Positions 6,348 to 12,533 of a stretch of DNA of 34,514 bases are shown one piece after another (position 1 is the first letter of the stretch; the number at the start of each line of letters is the position of its first letter). The notes beneath the pieces were generated by a model. That model searched no databases. It saw only the letters and a program-made list of their open reading frames with translations, and was not told where the DNA came from. Made by a program: the position numbers and the translations under genes. This DNA comes from Pseudomonadota bacterium (GTDB lineage: Bacteria > Pseudomonadota > Gammaproteobacteria > Steroidobacterales > Steroidobacteraceae). The stretch covers positions 1 to 34,514 of the forward strand of contig JAEYXD010000083.1 of the NCBI GenBank assembly GCA_023428645.1, given 5' to 3'.

Positions 6348-7133
6348 TCATCTCGCCTTCTGCGGGGCGCCGCCCAGGTGCGTGCCGCCGTCGATCATGA
6401 TGAACTCGCCCGTCACGAGATCCGCGCCTTCCAACAACCATACGATCGCGCGCGAAACATCTTCCGCCGTGCTGGTCTTCTGCAAGGGACTGCGTGCCGC
6501 AACACTCGAGCGCTGCGCTTCGTAACGATCGCCCAGCGCACCCTTGAGCCAACGCGTATCGACGAACCCCGGGCACACCGCATTGACGGTGATCTGCGGC
6601 GCGAGCGCACGCGCGAGCGACAAGGTCATCGTATTCAACGCGCCCTTCGATGCCGCATACGCAACCGAGGTCCCGACGCCCATCACGGCCGCGAGCGACG
6701 ACACGTTCACGATCGCGCCGCGCCCTTGCTGCCGCATCGCGGGCTCGACGGCACGAATCATCTGGAATGCACCGACGACGTTCACCGCGTAGACGTCATG
6801 AAAGTCTTGCGCTTGCAGCGCATTCAGATCGGCGTGATCGAAGGCGACCTTCGTCGTGCCCGCGTTGTTCACGAGCCCGTCGATACGACCCCATTTGTCG
6901 AGCGCGGCCCGCGCCAGGCGTTGGCAATCCGCGTCGACCGCGACGTTCGCCTGCACGAGGAGCGCTTCGGCGCCGAGCTGTTCGCATTCGGCTTGCGTCT
7001 GGCGCGCCTCCGCTTCGGATTTCGTGTAGTTGATGACGACACGCGCACCCTTACGCGCGAGGTCGATGGCGCAGGCGGCGCCGATGCCCGTCGCGGAGCC
7101 GGTGACGATGACGACCGAATTCTTGAGTTCCAT
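6348..7133 (-). CDS. SDR-family NAD(P)-dependent oxidoreductase, 261 aa
   Basis: A classical short-chain dehydrogenase: the cofactor motif TGSATGIG (residues 11-18), NNAG near 90, the catalytic Ser in NVSSLAAVMG, and Y-x3-K in YAASKGALN. PGFVDTRW follows as in FabG-like enzymes. The C-terminus GEFIMIDGGTHLGG is typical. The substrate cannot be told from sequence; 3-ketoacyl or sugar alcohol oxidoreduction are the usual roles of close types. AGGG lies at suitable spacing before the ATG. A 290-bp repeat-rich spacer separates it from the DUF934 gene upstream. Confidence 0.9.
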   Translation of the reverse strand: MELKNSVVIVTGSATGIGAACAIDLARKGARVVINYTKSEAEARQTQAECEQLGAEALLVQANVAVDADCQRLARAALDKWGRIDGLVNNAGTTKVAFDHADLNALQAQDFHDVYAVNVVGAFQMIRAVEPAMRQQGRGAIVNVSSLAAVMGVGTSVAYAASKGALNTMTLSLARALAPQITVNAVCPGFVDTRWLKGALGDRYEAQRSSVAARSPLQKTSTAEDVSRAIVWLLEGADLVTGEFIMIDGGTHLGGAPQKAR

Positions 7134-7153
7134 GAAGAGCCCTGAGTTCTGAT

Positions 7154-7188
7154 CCCCTTCCCGCTTTGCGAGGGAGGGTTAGGGAGGG
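7154..7188. repeat. REP-like GC palindrome, imperfect copy
   Basis: CCCTTCCCGC-TTT-GCGAGGGAGGG forms an imperfect stem and is followed by TTAGGGAGGG. The same pattern (pyrimidine arm, GC centre, purine arm, then a GGG-rich tail) recurs at 7254 and 15775. It sits just upstream of the SDR start. Confidence 0.55.
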
Positions 7189-7253
7189 AAAGTCCGACGA
7201 TGGCAGGCCAGGGATTCTATTAGTCGCTGCAAACGAAAGCGCCCCCTTCCTGT

Positions 7254-7277
7254 CCTTCCCCCGCACGCGGGGGAAGG
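7254..7277. repeat. REP-like perfect palindrome
   Basis: CCTTCCCCCGC-AC-GCGGGGGAAGG is an exact 11-bp stem with a 2-nt centre, the second copy of the family in this spacer. Such elements are dispersed intergenic repeats in proteobacteria and may stop transcription or protect mRNA ends. Confidence 0.6.
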
Positions 7278-7279
7278 GA

Positions 7280-7433
7280 CGCTCGACGATGCTGCGTTAC
7301 TTCCCGCAAGGGACCCTCGACGCTCGACGATGCTGCGTTACTTCCCGCAAGGGACGCTCGACGTTGCAGCGTTCCTGCCCGTAAGGGACGCTCGACGTTG
7401 CAGCGTCAGCTGGCGACGCAGCGTCAGCTGGCG
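7280..7433. repeat. Degenerate tandem repeat array running into the DUF934 stop codon
   Basis: A 35-bp unit starting CGCTCGACGATGCTGCG and ending CCGCAAGGGAC occurs at 7280-7314 and identically at 7321-7355. A diverged copy follows at 7355-7389 (CGCTCGACGTTGCAGCG...), then a partial copy at 7389-7406. A 15-bp unit CAGCGTCAGCTGGCG then repeats at 7401 and 7419 with an 18-bp period. The second 15-bp copy contains the stop codon of the minus-strand DUF934 gene. Each long unit carries a short CCCGCAAGGG-type stem, suggesting derivation from the neighbouring REP-like elements. The array occupies the gap between two genes and contains no gene. Confidence 0.7.
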
Positions 7434-7909
7434 CGACGCCGCAGCGCGAGGCTCGTGTCTACCGCGCCTTGATACGCAACGTCGAAATCATCGAAGGCCG
7501 TCAATGCAACCGCGAGGTCGGCGCCTTCCGGCAGCTCGAACGCGTCGAAGCCGCAGCGCGCCATGTAGAAGAGTTGATCGCGCTGAATCTTGCCGACCGC
7601 ACGCAGCTCGCCCGTGAACTTGTATCGCTTCCGCAGCAGCTGCGCCTGGCTGTAGCCGCGGCCTTCGGCCAGGCCGCTGAACTCGATCGCCACCAACGAC
7701 ACGCGCAGGAAGTCGTGCTCGAGCGCCTCGACCGGGTCCGTCGGCCCGATCTTCACGCCGAGCTTGCCGTCCCACAGCCACCACCGCTCGCGCTCTTCCT
7801 TCCAGCGCGCGAACGGCAGGATCAGTGCGCGCTCGCGGCCGAGCGGATCTTCGTCGGCATAACGCCACTCGTCGACGACGATGTCACGCTGCTTGATGAG
7901 ACGGCGCAT
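7424..7909 (-). CDS. DUF934 protein linked to sulfite/nitrite reduction
   Basis: This 161-residue protein has the family hallmarks: WWLWDGKLGVKIGPTDPVE, VSLVAIEFSGLAEGRGYSQA, LRKRYKFTGELRAVGKIQRD and GFDAFELPEG. DUF934 proteins are almost always encoded beside a CysI-type reductase in beta- and gammaproteobacteria and are presumed to assist it; the biochemical role is unproven. Here its start (7909) overlaps the 3' end of the reductase gene (7884) by 26 bp, so the two are translationally coupled. The last codons lie in a short tandem duplication that has shaped the C-terminus (RRRAS). Confidence 0.9.
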   Translation of the reverse strand: MRRLIKQRDIVVDEWRYADEDPLGRERALILPFARWKEERERWWLWDGKLGVKIGPTDPVEALEHDFLRVSLVAIEFSGLAEGRGYSQAQLLRKRYKFTGELRAVGKIQRDQLFYMARCGFDAFELPEGADLAVALTAFDDFDVAYQGAVDTSLALRRRAS

Positions 7910-9542
7910 AAACTCTTGCCTTGAATGGAGCGATGCCGATGCGGCGAACGGTTTCGAGGAACGGCTCGCCCTCTTCGCGCTCGGCGACGTACACGTGGAG
8001 AATGCGTTCGAGCGTCGCGGCCACGTCCGCGTGCGCGACCGATGGGCCGATCACCTGGCCGATGGCCGCGTCCTGGCCGCTCGCCGAGCCGCCGAGCGTG
8101 ATCTGATACCACTCCTCGCCGCCCTTATCGACGCCGAGAATGCCGATGTGGCCGACCGAGTGATGCCCGCACCCGTTCATGCAGCCGGACATCTTCAACT
8201 GAATCTCGCCCAGGTCGTAAAGATAGTCGAGATTGTCGAAGCGCTCGTTGATCTGCTTCGCGACCGGAATCGACGTCGCATTCGCGAGCGAGCAGAAATC
8301 CAGGCCCGGGCAGCAGATCATGTCGGTCAACATGCCGATGTTCGGCGTCGCGAGATCGAGCGCCTTGAGCGCCTGCCAGACCTCGTACAAGTCGGCCTGC
8401 TTCACGTCCGCGAACAACAGATTCTGATCGTGCGTCGAACGGATCAGGCCGCCGGAATAGCGATCGGCGAGATCGGCGACGGCATCCATCTCGGTGTGCG
8501 TGATGTCACCGGGCGGACGCGTCGGCGACTTCAGGGACACGAACGCGACGCGATAGCCCGCGACCTTGTGCCGCTTCGTGTTGTGTTGATACCAGGTACG
8601 GAATTCGTTCGGCTTGCCGGCGAGCACGTCTTCGTCTTGCAGCTGCTCGTACGCAGGCGGCGCGAAGAACGCCTTGATGCGCTCGAACTCGGCGGCATCG
8701 AACGGCGGCGCCGTATCGCGCGCGGCGGCATGTTCCGCCTCGACCAGCTCGCGGAATTTCTGCGGACCGAGCGCCTTCACGAGAATCTTGATGCGCGCCT
8801 TGTGGATGTTGTCGCGACGACCTTCCATGTTGTACACGCGCAGCACCGCTTCGAGATACGCGAGCAACTCCTGCTTCGGCAGGAACTCGCGGATCACGTG
8901 CCCGATCATCGGAGCACGGCCGAGACCGCCGCCGACGAGCACCTCGAAGCCGACCTCGCCCTGTTCGTTGCGCACGAGATGCAGGCCGATGTCATGCACC
9001 TTCGACGCGGCGCGATCCTGCGGCGAGCCGGTCACGGCGATCTTGAACTTGCGCGGCAGATACGCGAATTCCGGATGGAGCGTCGCCCATTGGCGGATGT
9101 ATTCGCACCACGGACGTGGATCTTCGAGCTCATCGGGCGCGACGCCGGCCAGATGGTCCGCCGTCACGTTGCGAATGCAGTTGCCGCTCGTCTGGATCGC
9201 GTGCATCTGCACGCTCGCGAGCAGCGCCAGGATGTCCGGCACCGTTTCGAGCTTCGGCCAGTTGTACTGCAGGTTCTGACGCGTCGTGAAATGGCCGTAG
9301 CCCTTGTCGAACTCGCGTGCGATGCGCGCGAACATGCGCACTTGGGTGCTCGACAGGAGCCCGTACGGCACCGAAATGCGCAGCATGGGCGCAAAGCGTT
9401 GAATGTACAGACCATTGCGCAGCCGCAAGGAACGGAAATCGTCCTCGGAGAGCTGCCCCGCAAGATACCGCTGCGTCTGGTCGCGGAACTGAGCGACGCG
9501 CTGGTCGACGAGCCGCTGATCGATTTGGTCGTACTGATACAT
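7884..9542 (-). CDS. Sirohaem nitrite/sulfite reductase haemoprotein subunit
   Basis: A 552-residue reductase with two ferredoxin-like half domains (TTRQNLQYNW near 86-95) and the conserved core. Cluster and sirohaem ligands are visible as C411-x5-C417 (CPGLDFC) and C454-x3-C458 (CMNGC), which bind the [4Fe-4S] bridged to sirohaem. SGNCIRNVTADHLAG and VLVGGGLGRAP are also family signatures. It should catalyse six-electron reduction of sulfite to sulfide (assimilation), or possibly nitrite to ammonia; sequence alone does not decide. No CysJ-type flavoprotein gene is adjacent, but a ferredoxin-NADP reductase gene lies 960 bp upstream on the same strand. The length is normal. The leader carries a hairpin at 9560-9576. 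Confidence 0.92.
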   Translation of the reverse strand: MYQYDQIDQRLVDQRVAQFRDQTQRYLAGQLSEDDFRSLRLRNGLYIQRFAPMLRISVPYGLLSSTQVRMFARIAREFDKGYGHFTTRQNLQYNWPKLETVPDILALLASVQMHAIQTSGNCIRNVTADHLAGVAPDELEDPRPWCEYIRQWATLHPEFAYLPRKFKIAVTGSPQDRAASKVHDIGLHLVRNEQGEVGFEVLVGGGLGRAPMIGHVIREFLPKQELLAYLEAVLRVYNMEGRRDNIHKARIKILVKALGPQKFRELVEAEHAAARDTAPPFDAAEFERIKAFFAPPAYEQLQDEDVLAGKPNEFRTWYQHNTKRHKVAGYRVAFVSLKSPTRPPGDITHTEMDAVADLADRYSGGLIRSTHDQNLLFADVKQADLYEVWQALKALDLATPNIGMLTDMICCPGLDFCSLANATSIPVAKQINERFDNLDYLYDLGEIQLKMSGCMNGCGHHSVGHIGILGVDKGGEEWYQITLGGSASGQDAAIGQVIGPSVAHADVAATLERILHVYVAEREEGEPFLETVRRIGIAPFKARVYAPSHQAA

Positions 9543-9559
9543 GGTCCGGGGACTTTAGC

Positions 9560-9576
9560 GCCCGTCCTATACGGGC
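9560..9576 (-). promoter_or_regulatory. Hairpin in the leader of the reductase gene
   Basis: GCCCGT-CCTAT-ACGGGC forms a perfect 6-bp stem about 18 nt before the ATG at 9542. No Shine-Dalgarno is obvious there, so the stem could influence initiation. A second inverted pair GTGAC/GTCAC with a 6-nt centre lies at about 9612-9627. Role inferred only. Confidence 0.3.
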
Positions 9577-9645
9577 CTAAATATGGTTTGGGTATGAGCT
9601 GATACCGGGCGGTGACCGTGGCGTCACCGGCCCGGATTCGTGTCG

Positions 9646-10503
9646 TCAGGGTCGCCGGCGGATCAAACCTTCTTGTGCTGTCGACGCGACCAGCGTCCCG
9701 TCCTGGCGATAGATCTTGCCGAGCGCAAAACCGCGCGATCCCGACGCGGTCGGGCTGTCGAGTACATATAAAAGCCAGTCGTCCATGCGAAACGGGCGGT
9801 GAAACCACATCGCATGGTCGATGCTCGCCATTTGCAGCTTGGTGCGATCGACGGTCAGGCGGACATCGAGACCGGCCGTGCCGAGCAGGTAGTAGTCCGA
9901 GGCATAGGCCAACAGGCTGCGATGCAACACCTCGTCGTCCGGCAGCGGATCGAGCGCCTTGAACCAGATCTTCATGTGCGGCTCGGTCGGCACCTCGCCC
10001 GCCGGATCGGGTAACACGGCCGGCCGGAATTCGAACGGGCGCCGCTGATCCAGGAACGGCCGCGGCCGATCCGGTGCCTTGCGTTTCAATTCCTCGATCG
10101 CGGCCGCCATGTCGGGGACCGACTCGGGCGGCGGCGTTGGCGGCATCGGTCCTTGCCGATCGACCCCGGCCTCAGGCGACTGAAACGACGCCGACATGTG
10201 GAAGATCTGCGCGCCATGCTGAATGGCGACGACGCGCCGGCTCGTGAAGCTCGCACCGTCGCGGCTGCGATCAACCTCGTATTGGATCGGGTGATCGGGG
10301 TCCCCGGCCCGCAAGAAATACGCGTGCAGGGAATGGACGGAACGGTTTTCGACGGTCGCGTATGCCGCGGCCAGCGCCTGCCCCAGCACTTGTCCGCCGA
10401 ACACGCGCCGATGCCCCGGATCGCGGCTTTCGCCCTCGAACCGGTCGACATCGAGCCGCGTGAGCTGCAGGACCGTGAGAACGTCGGCGAGCAGCGGATT
10501 CAT
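9646..10503 (-). CDS. tesB: Acyl-CoA thioesterase II (TesB type)
   Basis: 285 residues with the double hot-dog arrangement of TesB. Signatures are FGGQVLGQALAAAY (N-terminal domain), SVHSLHAYFLRAGDP, and SIDHAMWFHRPFRMDDWLLY plus GFALGKIYRQDGTLVAS with AQEGLIR at the end (C-terminal domain, with the D/T/Q active-site positions). It hydrolyses medium and long acyl-CoAs to free acids and CoA in the cytosol. I start at the ATG at 10503, whose A is shared with the last base of the reductase gene's TGA (TGATG overlap), showing translational coupling. A TTG at 10506 is an unlikely alternative. Confidence 0.92.
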   Translation of the reverse strand: MNPLLADVLTVLQLTRLDVDRFEGESRDPGHRRVFGGQVLGQALAAAYATVENRSVHSLHAYFLRAGDPDHPIQYEVDRSRDGASFTSRRVVAIQHGAQIFHMSASFQSPEAGVDRQGPMPPTPPPESVPDMAAAIEELKRKAPDRPRPFLDQRRPFEFRPAVLPDPAGEVPTEPHMKIWFKALDPLPDDEVLHRSLLAYASDYYLLGTAGLDVRLTVDRTKLQMASIDHAMWFHRPFRMDDWLLYVLDSPTASGSRGFALGKIYRQDGTLVASTAQEGLIRRRP

Positions 10504-11585
10504 CAATCGGGTACGCCGAGCCGCTTGTGCATGATCGGGCTCGTCGTCGTGTACTGCAGCGGAATCTTCTTCGCAGGATTCAGATGAGCAGCGACGGCGA
10601 ACGCGGCGAGCGCGGCTTCATGGAAGCCCGACAGGATCAGCTTCTTCTTGCCGGGATACGTGTTGATGTCGCCCACGGCGAAGACGCCGGGAATGTTCGT
10701 CTGGAACTTCTCCGTATCGACGACGATCGCGCGTTTGTCGATCGTCAGCCCCCAGTTCGCGATCGGACCGAGCTTGGGATGCAGGCCAAAGAACGTGAGC
10801 ACGTGATCGGCGTCGAACTCGAGGACTTCGCCGTCCGACTTCTTGACGCGCACGCCCTTGAAGCTGTCGCCCTCCGTGATCAGCGAGTGCGCGATGGCCT
10901 CGACGTACTGGATGCTGCCGCTGCTCGCGAGGTCGCGCATCTTCGCGACCGAGGCGGGCGCCGCACGAAACTCCGGACGACGGTGCACGAGCGTGACGCT
11001 GCGCGCCTTGCCGGCGAATTCAAGCGTCCAATCGAGCGCCGAATCCCCGCCGCCGAAAATCACCAGGCGCTTGCCGACGAAATCCGCCGCGCTTTTCACC
11101 TTGTAATGAACGTGCCGCTCCTCGAACACCTCGACGCCTTCGCAGCCGAGCCGCCGCGGCTGGAACGAGCCGAGCCCCGCGGCAATGATCACCGTCTTCG
11201 TATGGAAGCGCGTATCGAGCGACGTGCGCAGCAGGAACGTGTGATCCTCCAGCTGCTGCAGCTCGACGACCTCCTGCCCGAGATGGAATTGGGCATTGAA
11301 CGGCTTGGTCTGCTCCAGCAGGCGATCGACCAGCTCCTGGGCGCCGCATACGGGCAGGGCCGGAATGTCGTAAATCGGCTTTTCCGGGTACAGCTCGCTG
11401 CACTGGCCGCCCGGATGTTTCAGCGAGTCGACGACGTGCGCACGGATGCCCAGCAGGCCCAGCTCGAAAATTTGAAACAGACCGCACGGACCGGCGCCAA
11501 TGATGACCACGTCCGCCTGAATGGCGCCTTCGACCGCGCCGCTGACTGCATCGCTCAAATCGAAATCCTCAATGTCAAGTCGCAT
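10503..11585 (-). CDS. Thioredoxin-reductase-like ferredoxin/flavodoxin-NADP reductase
   Basis: 360 residues. An FAD Rossmann motif VVIIGAGPCGLFQ (26-38) is followed by PGGQCSELYPEKPIYDIPA, the signature of the TrxR-like FNR subfamily (YumC type). Then come an NADP motif IFGGGDSALDW near 175-185 with HRRPEFRA for 2'-phosphate recognition, and GVFAVGDINTYPG near 305. It lacks the CxxC redox pair of true thioredoxin reductases. It transfers electrons between NADPH and ferredoxin or flavodoxin. An N-terminal extension of about 24 residues precedes the FAD domain. It is cotranscribed with the thioesterase and could supply ferredoxin electrons to the sirohaem reductase downstream (inference). Confidence 0.9.
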   Translation of the reverse strand: MRLDIEDFDLSDAVSGAVEGAIQADVVIIGAGPCGLFQIFELGLLGIRAHVVDSLKHPGGQCSELYPEKPIYDIPALPVCGAQELVDRLLEQTKPFNAQFHLGQEVVELQQLEDHTFLLRTSLDTRFHTKTVIIAAGLGSFQPRRLGCEGVEVFEERHVHYKVKSAADFVGKRLVIFGGGDSALDWTLEFAGKARSVTLVHRRPEFRAAPASVAKMRDLASSGSIQYVEAIAHSLITEGDSFKGVRVKKSDGEVLEFDADHVLTFFGLHPKLGPIANWGLTIDKRAIVVDTEKFQTNIPGVFAVGDINTYPGKKKLILSGFHEAALAAFAVAAHLNPAKKIPLQYTTTSPIMHKRLGVPD

Positions 11586-12057
11586 GGCTATGCGAGGGGC
11601 GGCATTCTATACGACCCGCTTGACGCCGCAGGGCGTCGAACGGTATCTCGCGGACCGTGCGCTTGCGACTCGCGCTCCGACGGGTACCCGCGGGGCTGGC
11701 CCCACCGAGCCCGACGCCGGTCAAGAATCCTTTTGCAATGCGAGAGAGGGCGGCGATCGCGCGTCGGCAAAGAAAGTTCTACGCAGGGAAATACACTCCG
11801 CAGCGCTCGTCGAGAGGCCTTGCCCTCGCACGTGATTCACTCGTGAATATCACGCGCGAGACAGAACACAAATCTCCACAAATCATGTAACCGAAATGCT
11901 CGGCCGAATGGCGCTGTTCCCGCAGAATCGCGTCGGGTAAGCGCGAGGAAACATGCTGCAAACAAAGGGATGCGCATGACCTGCCGTTGTCGGCCCGAAT
12001 CGACCGTGGAACAATCGCGCGACGTTTTTTTCTTAATTCATTTCAAAGAGAGCCACC
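11586..12057. other. Gene-free spacer between divergent operons
   Basis: This 472-bp gap separates the minus-strand reductase gene from the plus-strand molybdenum hydroxylase. I see no credible gene on either strand. AT content rises after about 11840. It holds a 14-bp palindrome ATTCAC-TC-GTGAAT at 11835-11848, framed by GTGAT and ATCAC, that could be an operator, and a candidate promoter at 11987-12015. Confidence 0.5.
11987..12015 (+). promoter_or_regulatory. Candidate sigma70 promoter of the molybdenum hydroxylase operon
   Basis: TTGTCG (4 of 6 to the -35 consensus) and AACAAT (4 of 6 to the -10) are separated by exactly 17 bp and lie 42 nt before the ATG at 12058. By-eye call only. Confidence 0.35.
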
Positions 12058-12522
12058 ATGCGTCTCACCGTCAATGGCAAAGAACACGTCATTAACGATC
12101 TCGATGAAAGCACGCCGCTCTTGTGGGTGTTGAGAGATCACCTGGGCCTCGTCGGCACGAAGTACGGCTGTGGTGTCGCTCAATGCGGCGCGTGCACCGT
12201 GCATCTGAACGGCGCGCCGGTCCGTTCGTGCTCGATTCCGGTCGCCGCCGCGTCGGAACAGCAGGTCACCACGATCGAAGGGCTCGCCGGCCAGGACGGC
12301 AAGCTGCATCCGCTGCAAGCGGCATGGATCGAACACGACGTGCCTCAGTGCGGCTACTGCCAAGCAGGTCAGCTCATGTCCGCGGCCGCGCTCCTGAAGC
12401 AGAAGCCGAAGCCGTCCGACGCGGACATCGACGCCGCAATGAACGGCAACCTGTGCCGCTGCGGCACATATCCGCGTATCCGCAAGGCGATTCACGCTGC
12501 CGCTCAGTCGGCCGGCGAATAG
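12058..12522 (+). CDS. iorA: (2Fe-2S)-binding small subunit of isoquinoline-1-oxidoreductase-type molybdenum hydroxylase
   Basis: 154 residues with two iron-sulfur sites. The plant-type ferredoxin cluster is C38-x4-C43-x2-C46 with C58 (YGCGVAQCGACTVHLNG). The helical-domain cluster is C98-x2-C101 (QCGYCQAGQ) and C133-x-C135 (NLCRCGTYPRI). It relays electrons from the Mo site of the large subunit. Two-subunit members lack an FAD subunit and pass electrons to cytochrome c or a similar acceptor. The ATG is preceded by AAAGAGAG. It lies 11 bp before the large-subunit gene. It has no Tat signal of its own, so it would be exported with its partner. Confidence 0.9.
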   Translation: MRLTVNGKEHVINDLDESTPLLWVLRDHLGLVGTKYGCGVAQCGACTVHLNGAPVRSCSIPVAAASEQQVTTIEGLAGQDGKLHPLQAAWIEHDVPQCGYCQAGQLMSAAALLKQKPKPSDADIDAAMNGNLCRCGTYPRIRKAIHAAAQSAGE

Positions 12523-12533
12523 AGGGAATTGAC

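Noticed and set aside
7280..7433. CRISPR array
   Set aside because: The units are directly adjacent or 6 bp apart, with no spacers of uniform length and no cas genes.
7884..9602. Long plus-strand open frame of 573 codons opposite the sirohaem reductase
   Set aside because: It is the high-GC antisense shadow of a well-supported reductase; its protein is Arg/Glu/His-rich with no domain.
11657..11890. 77-codon plus-strand ORF in the spacer before the molybdenum hydroxylase
   Set aside because: No ribosome site, Arg-rich composition and no recognisable motif.
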